The notes under the pieces: generated by a model | What the model was told of the DNA's origin: nothing | The model's database searches: none | What the model saw: only the letters and a program-made list of their open reading frames with translations | Shown: piece by piece, positions 34,933 to 44,209 of the stretch | Numbering within the stretch: position 1 is the first letter of the stretch | Layout: every line of letters starts with the position of its first letter | NCBI RefSeq assembly: GCF_900156155.1 | Contig: NZ_FTMD01000017.1 | Span: 37,792-101,791, forward strand | DNA from: Aromatoleum tolulyticum | GTDB taxonomy: Bacteria; Pseudomonadota; Gammaproteobacteria; Burkholderiales; Rhodocyclaceae | DNA length: 64,000 bases | Reading direction: 5' to 3' | Position numbers and translations under genes: made by a program

Positions 34933-35946
34933 TCACTTCCACGGCCGGTAGTACGCGCCGAGCGTATGGCTGCGGCCTTCGGAGACCTTGTCGAGTTCGG
35001 CGATCCACGCCGGCTGCACGGCGAAGCTGTCGGCGTCGCGCATCACGCGGTCGATTGCCTCGCGCCACACGCGCGTGACCTGCGCGACGTAGGCGGGGCT
35101 GCGCTGGCGGCCTTCGATCTTGATCGCGCGCACGCCGGCGCGGGCGAGATCCGGCAGCAGTTCCAGCGTGTTGAGGCTGGTCGGCTCCTCGATCGCGTAG
35201 TAGGTCTCGCCGTTCACGTCGAAGCGGCCCTTGCACAACGTCGGGTAGCCGGCGCGCTCGCCGTCGTCGAAGCGGTCGATGAGGATGCCGTTGAGGCGGG
35301 TTTCCATGCCCTTGGGGGTCTGTTCCCAGCGCACGTGCTTGCCCGGCGAGCAGGCGCCGTTGCAGTTGGGCGATTCGCCGGTCGCGTAGGCGGACAGGGC
35401 GCAGCGCCCCTCGACCATCACGCACAGGCCGCCGAAGCCGAACACTTCGATCTCGACCTGGGTGTTGGCGATCACGTGCTGCACCTGCGGCAGCGACAGC
35501 ACGCGCGGCAGCACCGCGCGCTGGATGCCGAAGCGCTCGGCGTAGAAGTTGATCGCCTCGTAGGTGGTCGCCGAGCCCTGCACGGACAGGTGCAGGCGCA
35601 GCTGCGGGTGCTTCTTCTGCGCGTAGGCCATCAGGCCGGGGTCGGCGACGATGATCGCGTCGATGCCGAGATCGGCGGCGCGGTCGACGGCGGCGGTCCA
35701 GCCGGACCAGTTGCCGGCCTGCGGGTAGGTGTTGAGGGCGACCAGCACCTTGCGCTTGCGGTCGTGGGCGTAGCGCACGCCTTCGGTCATCGCCTTGGCG
35801 TCGAAGTTCAGACCGGTGAAGTTGCGCGCGTTGGTCGCGTCCTTGAAGCCGAGGTAGACGCAGTCGGCTCCATGGTCGACGGCCGTCTTCAGCGCCGGCA
35901 GGCTACCTGCCGGGCAGACGAGTTCGATTTTCGTATTGGAGGTCAT
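34933..35946 (-). CDS. ubiU: UbiU, U32-family ubiquinone hydroxylation protein
   Basis: A 337-residue U32 peptidase-family protein. Iron-sulfur cysteines are likely those in [32 protein letters not shown] and TLCKGRFD. It partners UbiV in O2-independent ubiquinone hydroxylation, so it matters under anaerobic respiration. The start [15 protein letters not shown] matches the family; a longer in-frame start at 35979 is possible because neither has a strong ribosome site. A near-perfect FNR box lies about 63 bases upstream. Confidence 0.94.
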   Translation of the reverse strand: MTSNTKIELVCPAGSLPALKTAVDHGADCVYLGFKDATNARNFTGLNFDAKAMTEGVRYAHDRKRKVLVALNTYPQAGNWSGWTAAVDRAADLGIDAIIVADPGLMAYAQKKHPQLRLHLSVQGSATTYEAINFYAERFGIQRAVLPRVLSLPQVQHVIANTQVEIEVFGFGGLCVMVEGRCALSAYATGESPNCNGACSPGKHVRWEQTPKGMETRLNGILIDRFDDGERAGYPTLCKGRFDVNGETYYAIEEPTSLNTLELLPDLARAGVRAIKIEGRQRSPAYVAQVTRVWREAIDRVMRDADSFAVQPAWIAELDKVSEGRSHTLGAYYRPWK

Positions 35947-36002
35947 GGCGGGGGCTGGGGAAAAAAGCTCCGCAACCATAGTGCCGCAGCGTCCGGCCCG
36001 CG

Positions 36003-36016
36003 TTGACGCGAATCAA
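36003..36016. promoter_or_regulatory. FNR/ANR-type box upstream of ubiUVT
   Basis: TTGACGCGAATCAA matches the FNR consensus TTGAT-N4-ATCAA at nine of ten fixed positions. Its centre is about 63 bp upstream of the ubiU start, a position suited to activation. In E. coli, ubiUV is known to be activated by FNR under anoxia, which supports the assignment. Confidence 0.75.
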
Positions 36017-36093
36017 GGGGTGTGCCCGTCGGCGGCACAAATCGCCGCGCGCACGGCCGCTGCGCGTGCCCGCGTACCTTGTCGCTACTACAT

Positions 36094-36154
36094 CCGTTCG
36101 CCCTGAGCCTGTCGAAGGGTAATGGCAGGGCTTCGACAGGCTCAGCCCGAACGG
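36094..36154. repeat. 24-bp inverted repeat of the GACAGGCTC family
   Basis: Two 24-bp arms (36094-36117 and 36131-36154) are inverted copies with two mismatches, separated by 13 bases. Each arm contains TTCGACAGGCTCAG or its complement. A related, more diverged pair lies at 52814-52865. It may also work as the transcription terminator of tupA, whose stop is 16 bases away. Such palindromes are widely dispersed in proteobacterial genomes. Confidence 0.65.
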
Positions 36155-36169
36155 TCTTTCGTTGACCGG

Positions 36170-36994
36170 TCAATCATGCGCGGCGTTGGGGAAGAAGAGC
36201 TGCTCGCCGCCGATCGTGTACTCGGCGATGGCCTTCTGCCCGGTGGGCGAGACGATCCAGTCGATGAACTGCTGACCGGGTTCGCGCTTCACGTGCGGGT
36301 GCTTCGCGGGATTCACGAGGATCACGCCGTACTGGTTGAACAGACGCTTGTCGCCTTCGACCGCGATCACGAGATCCTGGCGGTTCTTGAACGACAGCCA
36401 GGTGCCGCGGTCGGCGAGGATGTAGGCACCGAGCGAGGCGGCCATGTTGAGCGCAGGGCCCATGCCGGAGCCGGAGTCGCGGTACCACGGGCCCTTGGCC
36501 TGTTCGAGGTCGATGCCGGCGAGCTTCCACAGGCGCAGCTCGGCGGCGTGGGTGCCGCTCTTGTCGCCGCGCGACACGAACGGCGCCTTCGCGGCCGCGA
36601 CCTTCTTCAGCGCCTCGACAATGTCGCGTCCGCCGGCGACCGTGGCCGGGTCGGCCTTCGGGCCGACGAGGATGAAGTCGTTGTACATCACTTCCTTGCG
36701 CTCGACGCCGTAGCCTTCGGCGACGAATTTCTCCTCGGCGGCGCGATCGTGCACGAACACCACGTCGGCGTCGCCGCGGCGCGCGGTGTCGAGCGCCTGG
36801 CCGGTGCCGAGCGCGACGACGCGCACCTTGATGCCCGACTGCTGCTCGAAGCGCGGCAGCAGGTGGCCGAACAGGCCGGACTGTTCGGTCGAGGTCGTCG
36901 ATGCGACGGTGATGAACCTGTCTTCGGCATGGGCGCCGGCGATGCCGAGCAGGCAGGCGCAGGCGAGCAGCAGGGGACGGAACAGACTTGCCAT
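36170..36994 (-). CDS. tupA: tungstate ABC transporter substrate-binding protein, orphan
   Basis: A 274-residue periplasmic binding protein with a signal peptide (residues 1-23, ending AGAHA). Its TTSTEQSGL motif (near 33-41) and SRGDKSGTH segment are the oxyanion-binding signatures of TupA. The tupB permease and tupC ATPase genes usually follow, but here the next gene is ubiU and none is on the other side. It is divergent from a ModE-like regulator. Tungstate would serve tungsten- or molybdenum-containing enzymes such as aldehyde oxidoreductases or formate dehydrogenase. Confidence 0.88.
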   Translation of the reverse strand: MASLFRPLLLACACLLGIAGAHAEDRFITVASTTSTEQSGLFGHLLPRFEQQSGIKVRVVALGTGQALDTARRGDADVVFVHDRAAEEKFVAEGYGVERKEVMYNDFILVGPKADPATVAGGRDIVEALKKVAAAKAPFVSRGDKSGTHAAELRLWKLAGIDLEQAKGPWYRDSGSGMGPALNMAASLGAYILADRGTWLSFKNRQDLVIAVEGDKRLFNQYGVILVNPAKHPHVKREPGQQFIDWIVSPTGQKAIAEYTIGGEQLFFPNAAHD

Positions 36995-37306
36995 GAAGGG
37001 TCTCCGTGGTTCTTTATCGATCGCGCCTCACGCGCGGGGCAGGAGTCCTTGTATCAAAACGTGCGCGGGCGGTGGCGGATGACGTGGTGTGTGATCCGGT
37101 GACTTATGCATGGTCGTGCATAGGTTGGTTCGCCGCCACGTCGGGTGCGGCAGCGGTCGCGATCGGGGAATCGCTCGATCCGTCTGGCGTGGCGCAGACC
37201 GGTCCGGCAGAAATGCGTGTTGCTTTTTGTGCAGGCGCTGTCGGCGCGCACGCGCACGCGCAGCGCCGCAGCCAGGGGCGCGGGAATTTTCGGTTAAGCT
37301 CGATGC
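36995..37306. promoter_or_regulatory. tupA-regulator divergent intergenic region
   Basis: This 312-bp gap between two divergent starts has no credible gene. An 18-bp palindrome, TATGCA-N6-TGCATA, lies at 37105-37122 and is the best operator candidate. The adjacent regulator is the obvious protein to bind it (inference). It is not a match to the E. coli ModE box that I can recognise. Confidence 0.45.
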
Positions 37307-38410
37307 ATGGGCGTGACACTCGATTACCGTTTCGTCGCCGGCAGCGAGGATGCGCAGCCGGGCGGTCCCCTGCAGCTGAGCAATCCGCTGACGGCGATGC
37401 TCGACGCGATCCGTGTGCAGGGCTCGATCGCGAAGGCCGCGGAGCAGCTCGGGGTGTCCTACCGCCACCTGTGGGGCGAACTGCGGCGGCACGAGGCGGC
37501 GTTCGGCCAGGACCTGATCGCCGGCGGACAGGGGCGCGCGGCGCGGCTGTCGGAATTCGGGGAAAGGTTGCTGTGGGCCGAGAAGCGGGCGCTGGCGCGG
37601 CTGCTGCCGCAGGCGGAAACCCTCGCGGGCCTGCTCGACCGCGAGCTGCTGCTGGCGGTGGATCCCGGACTCGACGTGCTGCCGAGCGCCGCGAGCCACG
37701 ATCTGCTGTTCGGCGGGCTGCGCGACGCGATGTTGCGCGATGCGCGGGTGCTGCTGGACGTGGAGTACGTCGGCAGCACGCAGGCGCTGCAGCGGCTCAA
37801 CGCGGGCGGATGCACGCTCGCCGGCATCCACCTGCCGCTCGACGACGAAAAACTGTGCCGGCGCGGATCGCTGATCCACGCTGCGATCGGACGCGAGCTG
37901 CGCCTGGGCGTGCACAAGCTGATCCGCTTCGCGCGGCGCGAGCAGGGCCTGATCGTCGCGTCCGGCAACCCGCGCGGACTGGCGGCGCTGGAGGATCTGG
38001 CGCGGACGGACATCGTGTTCGTGAATCGGCTGAAGGGTTCCGGCACGCGACTGGTGTTCGACGAGCTGCTGGCGCGGGCGCGCATGGCGCCGGCGGCGAT
38101 CGCAGGGTATGCGACCGAGGAGCACACGCACTTGTCGGTCGCGGCGCACGTCGCGGCGGGGAGTGCCGACTGCGGCTTCGGGCTGCGCGCCGCGGCGCGG
38201 CGTTTCGGCCTCGATTTCGTGCCGCTGATGCACGAACAGTACTTCCTCGTGTGCCTCAAGGATGGGCTGGAGCTGCCGGGCATGCGCGCGGTGCTCGACG
38301 CCCTGCGCAGCGACGGGTTCCGCCGCCTCGTCGAGGCCCAGCCGGGCTACGATGCGGCCGGCGGGGGCGAGATCGTGTCGTTGCGGCGCACGCTGCCCTG
38401 GTACAAGTAG
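37307..38410 (+). CDS. ModE-like HTH regulator with PBP-type ligand domain
   Basis: A 367-residue protein. Residues 22-90 form a ModE/LysR-like winged helix (MLDAIRVQGSIAKAAEQLGV ... RAARLSEFGERLL). Residues 112-345 form a type-2 periplasmic-binding-protein-like domain (ASGNPRGLAALEDLARTDIV, RLKGSGTRLVFDELL). Such fusions sense oxyanions or molybdenum/tungsten compounds and regulate their uptake. Being divergent from tupA, it most likely controls it in response to tungstate or molybdate. No strong ribosome site is visible before this ATG. It is convergent with the next gene (13-bp gap). Confidence 0.88.
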   Translation: MGVTLDYRFVAGSEDAQPGGPLQLSNPLTAMLDAIRVQGSIAKAAEQLGVSYRHLWGELRRHEAAFGQDLIAGGQGRAARLSEFGERLLWAEKRALARLLPQAETLAGLLDRELLLAVDPGLDVLPSAASHDLLFGGLRDAMLRDARVLLDVEYVGSTQALQRLNAGGCTLAGIHLPLDDEKLCRRGSLIHAAIGRELRLGVHKLIRFARREQGLIVASGNPRGLAALEDLARTDIVFVNRLKGSGTRLVFDELLARARMAPAAIAGYATEEHTHLSVAAHVAAGSADCGFGLRAAARRFGLDFVPLMHEQYFLVCLKDGLELPGMRAVLDALRSDGFRRLVEAQPGYDAAGGGEIVSLRRTLPWYK

Positions 38411-38423
38411 CGGCTGCGAAACA

Positions 38424-38768
38424 TTAGTACAGCTCGGGGAAGCGTTCCAGCCATAGCCAGTCGACGGCGAGCAGGAGTGCGACGAGGAGCGTCCAGGTCG
38501 CGAAGATGAAACAGCCGGCAGCGGGGATGGCCAGGCCGAACTGCTCGAGTGCGCTGCCGACCGACATCGCGAGCACCGTCAGAAAACTCCATTTCGCGAT
38601 GAAGCCGGGGAGGTAGCGGCGCATCGCGCGGTTGTGGCGGTAGTTCTGCTGGCGCTCCATGCGGCCGCCGCATGTGACGTCGCGGAAGTACTGGAAGGGC
38701 CAGATGTAGCGATAGAGCAGATATCCGAAGGATGGCGCCGCGCCGCGCCCGTTGATCCCCGTGTCCAT
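38424..38768 (-). CDS. small uncharacterised two-helix membrane protein
   Basis: A 114-residue protein I cannot assign. A basic, aromatic N-terminal half (FGYLLYRYIWPFQYFRDVTC, RQQNYRHNRAMRRYLPGF) precedes two membrane helices around 58-80 and 84-106. The start at 38768 has a GAGGGGGGTGGAA ribosome site. The neighbours give no clue to function. Confidence 0.7.
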   Translation of the reverse strand: MDTGINGRGAAPSFGYLLYRYIWPFQYFRDVTCGGRMERQQNYRHNRAMRRYLPGFIAKWSFLTVLAMSVGSALEQFGLAIPAAGCFIFATWTLLVALLLAVDWLWLERFPELY

Positions 38769-39005
38769 TTCCACCCCCCTCGGTCGCGTTGCCGCCGGAT
38801 CGCATTCGCCGCGCATCGACGGCGAACCGATACTTTGATCTCATCCGGCAAAAACGTCACCGGGGGAAACCTGAAATCGATTGTTTCGGCAGCGACTCAA
38901 GGAGTGGGGAGGCGGATGACCGGGCGCGGCCGGTGAAGAAAAGCCTTTGGCGCCGAGACGGGGCGCGGGCGAGGGGCGTCCCGTTGCGCCCCTGTGCGGG
39001 CTCGC

Positions 39006-39440
39006 TCATCCCCACCATGCGGTCAGGGGTTTCGTCGTGCTGGGTGCCCGGGCGCGGCCTGCGCCTTTCGCGCCCTTGCTTGCCGGCAGCCCCGTCGGGA
39101 CGGTGTCGGGCTTGTCGGCAAGCACGGCACCGGCGATCCGCTCGCAGGTGCCGGCCGCGACGAGGGCCCGGGTACCGGCGGATGCGCGGGCGCGCCCCGC
39201 GCCGTGTGCGCTCTTCGCGCGCTTGGTGGCGACTGTCGCGGCGCCATCGGCGGCGGGCAGCGCAGTGACTGCAAGCGCAGGGCTCGCGACGCAGGCGCCT
39301 TTTGTTGCCAGGGCCGGCGTGGCCATCGGTGCGCGCGCCCGTCCGGCTCCCCGCGCGCTGTCGGGGCCGGCAAGCGCCGATCCGGCCAGCGTCGCGAAGG
39401 TCGCGGCCGCAATGGCCAGCAGCGTCGTTTCGAGTTTCAT
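39006..39440 (-). CDS. secreted alanine/arginine-rich protein with GAGRARA repeats
   Basis: A 144-residue protein with a clear signal peptide (residues 1-24, ending GSALA). The mature part has three spaced copies of GAGRARA, in SARGAGRARAPMATPAL, SAHGAGRARASAGTRAL and GAKGAGRARAPSTTKPL, so it appears built from degenerate repeats. Three cysteines or fewer are present (KGACVAS, GTCERIA). It would be very basic and periplasmic or extracellular. I recognise no family. Codon use is as GC-rich as the surroundings. Confidence 0.65.
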   Translation of the reverse strand: MKLETTLLAIAAATFATLAGSALAGPDSARGAGRARAPMATPALATKGACVASPALAVTALPAADGAATVATKRAKSAHGAGRARASAGTRALVAAGTCERIAGAVLADKPDTVPTGLPASKGAKGAGRARAPSTTKPLTAWWG

Positions 39441-39613
39441 GGGGATCTCCTTGCCGTGTGCGTGACCCGGTTACATCGGTGAATTCGGGCAAGCACCGCT
39501 TGGGTTTCGGTGCAGGCTCGATGCCAATGTACGTGTTGCCAGCACATGTGCATATCAGGGGTGGTCCCCGATTCCGTCTAGTGGAATCCCCTATTCGAAA
39601 GACATGCGCCCGC

Positions 39614-40279
39614 TCAATCGCGGTCGAGCCACTGCACCGCGAAGCGCACCAGGTCGGGGCCGTGCGGGAGATTCAGCTTTTCCTTGAGATTGGCGCGATG
39701 GGCCTCGATGGTCTTGATGCTGCGGCTGAGCTTCTCGGCGATCTGGCGGGTGCCGAAGCCGAGTCCGATCAGGTGCAGGACTTCGAACTCGCGCTCGGTC
39801 AGGCTCGCGATCGGGCCGTTCGCGGTTTTGCCCGGCGCGAGCAGGCGCTGCGCGATGCGGTTGTGCATCGTTTCGCTGAGATAAATGTTGCCGGCGAGCA
39901 CCTGGCGGATGGCCGCGAGGATATGCGCGGTGGCCTCGAGCTTCATCAGGTAGCCGTTGGCGCCCGCCCGCAGCGCGCGCTCGGCGAACAGACCTTCGTC
40001 GTGCATGCTCATGACCAGGATGGCCAGTTGCGGATGGCGGTGGCGGAAGGCCTTGACGAGTTCCAGTCCCGAGTCGCCACGCAGCGTCATGTCGACGATC
40101 GCGAGGTCCGGATTGCACTCCTGCAGCATTGCGAGCGCTTCCTGGGCGCTGCCGGCTTCGCAGCACAGATGCAGGTCGTCCTGCAGGTTGAGGAACTTCG
40201 CCATGCCCTCGCGCACGATCGGGTGGTCGTCCACCATCAGGATGCGGCGCCGCATGACCGGCTGGGTCGCGTCACTCAT
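39614..40279 (-). CDS. NarL/FixJ-type response regulator
   Basis: A 221-residue response regulator. The receiver has Asp17/Asp18, phosphoacceptor Asp63 in LAIVDMTLRG and Lys113. The C-terminal LuxR-type HTH is LTEREFEVLHLIGLGFGTRQ ... IKTIEAHRANLKEKL. It overlaps the end of the upstream histidine kinase gene by 8 bp, so kinase and regulator are one operon and almost certainly partners. The regulated genes are unknown. Confidence 0.94.
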   Translation of the reverse strand: MSDATQPVMRRRILMVDDHPIVREGMAKFLNLQDDLHLCCEAGSAQEALAMLQECNPDLAIVDMTLRGDSGLELVKAFRHRHPQLAILVMSMHDEGLFAERALRAGANGYLMKLEATAHILAAIRQVLAGNIYLSETMHNRIAQRLLAPGKTANGPIASLTEREFEVLHLIGLGFGTRQIAEKLSRSIKTIEAHRANLKEKLNLPHGPDLVRFAVQWLDRD

Positions 40280-41927
40280 TGCTCTGGGCCTCCTCCGGGT
40301 AGGTAATCGCGACCGTCGTGCCGCCCTGCGCATTGCGGTAGATCGCGCACGTCCCTCCTAGCAGGGTCGCGCGGTGGCGCAGGTTGTGCAGGCCGAGGCC
40401 CTCGCTGCGATCGACCGCTTGCGGATCGATACCGATGCCGTCGTCACTGACCGACAGCATCTGCATGCCGTCGTGGCATTGCAGTTCGATCCAGATGTGG
40501 CGCGCTCCGCTGTACTTGAGTGCGTTGTTGATCGCCTCCTGGGCCACGCGGTAGAGGTTGATCGCGACCAGCGAGTCTCGGACCTTCACGTCCGGTGCGG
40601 CATGCAGGATGCAGTCGACCTGCTTGAGCGAATGCGTGCTGTCGGCGAGGTTCCTGAGCGCGGCCACGAGGCCCGCGGACTCCAGCGAGGCGGGATAGAG
40701 CCCCTTCGCGATGGCCCGGATCATGTCGGCGGCCTGTTCGACGAGGGTCACGAGCCGTTGCGCGTCGCCCGCTTCCGGGTGCCGCCGGGCGCCGAGCTTG
40801 TGCGCCAGGGCTGCACCGTACAGGCCGATCGTGGTCAGGTGCTGACCGAGTCCGTCGTGCAGTTCGCGCCCGGTGGCTTTCAGCTGCTCGTCGCTGACCC
40901 GCACCAGCCTGCGTTCGAGGCGCCTGCGGCCGCTCATTTCCTCGATCAGCTCGGCATTGGTCCGCGCCAGGCTGGCGGTGCGCTCGCGCACGCGCTGCTC
41001 GAGCTCCGCAAGCGAGGCCCTGAGTTCGGCCTGTGCGCGCTGGGTTTCGGCATGCGAGGCAACGAGGAGCAAGCCGGTCACGGCCAGCAGATTGACGAAG
41101 GTGCTCCAGCGCACGAGGCTGTCCACGGGCGAGTCCGCGGCGAGCGGGCCGGTTCCGGCGGTGGTGCCCCAGATGGCCGCGATGGAAATCGCGAGGATGG
41201 CCAGGCTGGCGCCCCAGTGATCGAAGCGCAGCGCCGCCCAGATCACGAAGGGCACGATCGCGAGCGCGGCCGGATAGTAGCCGTGGCCGGCAAGTTCGGG
41301 AGCGCCGAAGATCAGATAGCTGACGGTGCCGAGGGCCACGGTCAGGGCCGCCGCCTCGATGGCCCTGCGTGCAGAGGTGATCGGCTGCGCGTGACTGAGC
41401 CACACCAGCAGCGGCGGGGCCACGACGAGCACGCCGATCATGTCGCCGAGCCACCATTTCAGCCATGCCGAGGCGAAGTCGGCGGGCGGAACGACGCCGC
41501 CCGCCAAGAGGGCGCTTACGCCGACGAAGGCGCTGATGGTCGTGCCGAGCATCGCGGCGAGGAGGATCAGGGCGAGGACGTCGCGCGTGCGAGTCAGGGC
41601 GATCTGGAAGCGGGCGCGCTCCTTCAGCAGGTGCGTGGCGGCCAGGGTCGCCAGGGTGGCTCCGATGGCGATGCCGGCCGCGGCGGGGATGGGTACATCC
41701 ACCGACACGTTGGCCAGAAACGAGCCGGCGGCGATGCCGGGGGCGACGCGCGTGCCGAGCGCGAGCATGGCCACCAGCGCGATTCCGCTGGGCGGCCATA
41801 CCAGCGATATCGCGCCGCCGATCACCGCATAGACCAGCCCGACCTGTGCGCCGGCGAAATACAGGAGCGCCAGGCATGCCGGATCCAGAAGTGCGCGACC
41901 GCGGGTTCGACATCGCACGGCGACCAT
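40272..41927 (-). CDS. MASE1-domain sensor histidine kinase (NarX-type)
   Basis: A 551-residue kinase. Residues 15-290 form a MASE1 sensory domain with about eight membrane helices (LVWPPSGIALVAMLALGTRV, WLKWWLGDMIGVLVVAPPLL). A coiled-coil linker follows. The HisKA_3 region holds His357 in RELHDGLGQHLTT, and the ATPase N-box is YRVAQEAINNALKYSGA with GIGIDP and GLGLHN downstream. It would pass phosphate to the overlapping response regulator. The sensed signal is unknown. Confidence 0.93.
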   Translation of the reverse strand: MVAVRCRTRGRALLDPACLALLYFAGAQVGLVYAVIGGAISLVWPPSGIALVAMLALGTRVAPGIAAGSFLANVSVDVPIPAAAGIAIGATLATLAATHLLKERARFQIALTRTRDVLALILLAAMLGTTISAFVGVSALLAGGVVPPADFASAWLKWWLGDMIGVLVVAPPLLVWLSHAQPITSARRAIEAAALTVALGTVSYLIFGAPELAGHGYYPAALAIVPFVIWAALRFDHWGASLAILAISIAAIWGTTAGTGPLAADSPVDSLVRWSTFVNLLAVTGLLLVASHAETQRAQAELRASLAELEQRVRERTASLARTNAELIEEMSGRRRLERRLVRVSDEQLKATGRELHDGLGQHLTTIGLYGAALAHKLGARRHPEAGDAQRLVTLVEQAADMIRAIAKGLYPASLESAGLVAALRNLADSTHSLKQVDCILHAAPDVKVRDSLVAINLYRVAQEAINNALKYSGARHIWIELQCHDGMQMLSVSDDGIGIDPQAVDRSEGLGLHNLRHRATLLGGTCAIYRNAQGGTTVAITYPEEAQSNE

Positions 41928-42165
41928 GTTCGGGCCTCATCTCGACGACTGCGCTGGAGGCAAGCACGCGGCGCGGCACGGGGACGGTCCGGATGACCGG
42001 TGCGCGGCGCGTTCGGCTTGTGCTGCTCTGCAGCATAGAGGCTTCGGGTCGCGACTGGCAACAATCGCGCAGTGCGCTGTTAAGGAAGTCCTCATCCCGA
42101 CTTCCGCCGGGCGGCGGGAGTTCGGGGCGTTCCGGTCAGGCCAGGGAGGGGCAGGCGGCACGTCC

Positions 42166-42561
42166 CTAGCGGTAGTGGCCGTGGCGCTCGAGCACCTCGA
42201 TCTTGTAGCCGTCCGGATCCTGGATGAAGAAGAAACGCGCGAGCAGTTCGTCGCCGCGCTTGAATTCCTTGACCTGCGCCGGTTCGTAGCCCTTGGCGAG
42301 CAGCTCGGCGTGGCGGGTGGTCACGTCCGGCACGACCGCCGCGATGTGGCCGTAACCGGTGCCGTGGGTGTAGGGCTCCTCGCGCCCCTTGTTGAGCGTC
42401 AGCTCGAGCTCGAAATCGTTCTCGGGGTTGCGCAGATAGACCAGCGTGAAGTCGGGAAAGTCGAGGCGGTGCGCTTCGCGCAGGTCGAGGACGTCGGCGT
42501 AGAAGCGCATCGCCTTGTCGAGATCGAGCACGCGGATCATGCTGTGGATGATTTTGGCCAT
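42166..42561 (-). CDS. lactoylglutathione lyase-like VOC protein
   Basis: A 131-residue protein similar to glyoxalase I. Metal-ligand candidates include the HSMIRV histidine near residue 6, the Glu in FELELTLN, the His in GYGHIAAVV and the terminal Glu in YKIEVLE. Glyoxalase I converts the methylglyoxal-glutathione hemithioacetal to lactoylglutathione. It lies 42 bp downstream of the GMC oxidoreductase gene on the same strand, perhaps co-transcribed. Confidence 0.88.
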   Translation of the reverse strand: MAKIIHSMIRVLDLDKAMRFYADVLDLREAHRLDFPDFTLVYLRNPENDFELELTLNKGREEPYTHGTGYGHIAAVVPDVTTRHAELLAKGYEPAQVKEFKRGDELLARFFFIQDPDGYKIEVLERHGHYR

Positions 42562-42603
42562 GGAGACTCCGGTGTGCTGGGGTAAGACGGGGGCGGACCA
42601 GGC

Positions 42604-44172
42604 TCACAGCGTCCGCTGGCTCATCCGGGTGGCGATGTGATCGGCCTGCCGGATGGCGAGGGCGACGATCGTCAGCGTCGGGTTCTCCGCGCCGCCGGTG
42701 GTGAACTGGCTGCCGTCCGAGATGAACAGGTTGGGGATGTCGTGCGTCTGCCCGTACGCATTGCACACGCTGTCGGCGGGCGAGGCCCCCATGCGGCAGG
42801 TGCCGAGGTTGTGCGTCGAGGGGTAGGGCGGCGTGCGGAAGGTGCGGATCGCGCCGGCGGCTTTGTAGATGCGCTCGCCCTGCGTGTAGGCGTGGTTGCG
42901 CATCGCGATGTCGTTCGCGTGATCGTCGAAGTGCACGTTGGGCACCGGATTGCCGTACTTGTCCTTGACGTTCGCATTGAGCGTGACGCGGTTGGTCTCG
43001 CGCGGCATGTCCTCGCCGACCAGCCACATGCCGGCGAGCTGGCTGTAGTGCTCCATCCACCACGCGAATTCCGCGCCCCAGCCGCCGGGATTGAGGAAGG
43101 CCGCCATGAAGGGCACGCCCAGCGACAGCGTCTCCATCTCGTAGCCGCCGACGAAGCCGCGCTTCGGCTTGTTGCCCGCCTCGTCGCTGACGATGCCGGC
43201 CATCGTCGTGCCGCGATACATATGCACCGGCTCCTTGAAGGCTGCGTACACCGAACCGGTCATGTGGCGCATGTAGTTGCGCCCCACCTGGCCCGAGGAG
43301 TTCGCGAGGCCGTCGCGGAACTTGTCGCTCGCCGACAGCAGCAGCAGGCGCGGCGTCTCGATCGCGTTGCCGGCGACGCACACGACGCGCGCCTTCTGCC
43401 GCTGCTCCTGCCCGGCCTTGTCGACATACATGACGCCGGTCACCTTGCCGGCCGCGTTGTGCTCGATGCGGGTGACGTGGGACTCGGGGCGCAGGTCGAG
43501 GTTGCCGGTCGCCTCGGCCTTGGGCAGTTCGGCATAGAGCACGGACCACTTCGCGCCGCTCTTGCAGCCCTGGAAGCAGAAGCCGATCTGCTGGCAGCTG
43601 CCGCGGCCGTCGCGCGGCCGGCTGTTGATCGCCATCCGTCCGGTGTGCACCTCCTTGTAGCCGAGTTTCGTCGCCCCGGCGTGCATCACCTTGAAGTTGT
43701 TGTTGCCCGGCAGGCCCGGAATGCCGTGGGTGCGCGTCACGCCCATCTTGTCCTCGGCCTTGTCGTACCAGGGCTCCAGGTCCTGCAGCGTCAGCGGCCA
43801 GTCCATCAGGTTGGCGCCCTTGATCGCGCCGTAATGCGTGCGGACCTTGAACTCGTGCTCCTGGAGGCGCAGCGATGCGCCCGCCCAGTGCGTCGTCGTG
43901 CCGCCGACGGTCTTGCAGATCCATGCCGGCAGCCCCGGAAAATCCTTCGCGATGCGCCAGCTGCCCGAGGTCGTGCGCGCGTCGAGCCACGCCAGCTGCG
44001 AGAAGGACTTCCACTCGTCGTTGATGAAATTCGCGACCGACTGCGTCGCGCCCGCCTCGAGCACGACCACCTTGATGCCTTTCTGGCACAACTCGTTGGC
44101 GAGCGTGCCGCCGCCCGCGCCTGAACCGATGATGACGACCGCGGAGTCGTCGTCGAATGCGATCTTCGCCAT
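42604..44172 (-). CDS. GMC-family FAD oxidoreductase (gluconate 2-dehydrogenase-like large subunit)
   Basis: A 522-residue flavoprotein. VIIGSGAGGGTLANEL near 13-28 is the FAD-binding Rossmann motif, and GGTTTHWAGASLR is the GMC flavin segment. The C-terminal STHNLGTCRMG and GGAENPTLTIVALAIRQA hold the His/Asn active-site pair. It resembles the large subunit of membrane-bound sugar/polyol dehydrogenases. The small Tat subunit gene lies 37 bp upstream, but no cytochrome c subunit is present. Confidence 0.92.
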   Translation of the reverse strand: MAKIAFDDDSAVVIIGSGAGGGTLANELCQKGIKVVVLEAGATQSVANFINDEWKSFSQLAWLDARTTSGSWRIAKDFPGLPAWICKTVGGTTTHWAGASLRLQEHEFKVRTHYGAIKGANLMDWPLTLQDLEPWYDKAEDKMGVTRTHGIPGLPGNNNFKVMHAGATKLGYKEVHTGRMAINSRPRDGRGSCQQIGFCFQGCKSGAKWSVLYAELPKAEATGNLDLRPESHVTRIEHNAAGKVTGVMYVDKAGQEQRQKARVVCVAGNAIETPRLLLLSASDKFRDGLANSSGQVGRNYMRHMTGSVYAAFKEPVHMYRGTTMAGIVSDEAGNKPKRGFVGGYEMETLSLGVPFMAAFLNPGGWGAEFAWWMEHYSQLAGMWLVGEDMPRETNRVTLNANVKDKYGNPVPNVHFDDHANDIAMRNHAYTQGERIYKAAGAIRTFRTPPYPSTHNLGTCRMGASPADSVCNAYGQTHDIPNLFISDGSQFTTGGAENPTLTIVALAIRQADHIATRMSQRTL

Positions 44173-44209
44173 GTCCTGCCTCCGGATGCCGTGGTTTGCG
44201 GGGGTGCGA

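Noticed and set aside
36162..36173. TTGACCGGTCAA palindrome as an FNR box
   Set aside because: The spacing between the half-sites is wrong, and it overlaps the tupA stop codon.
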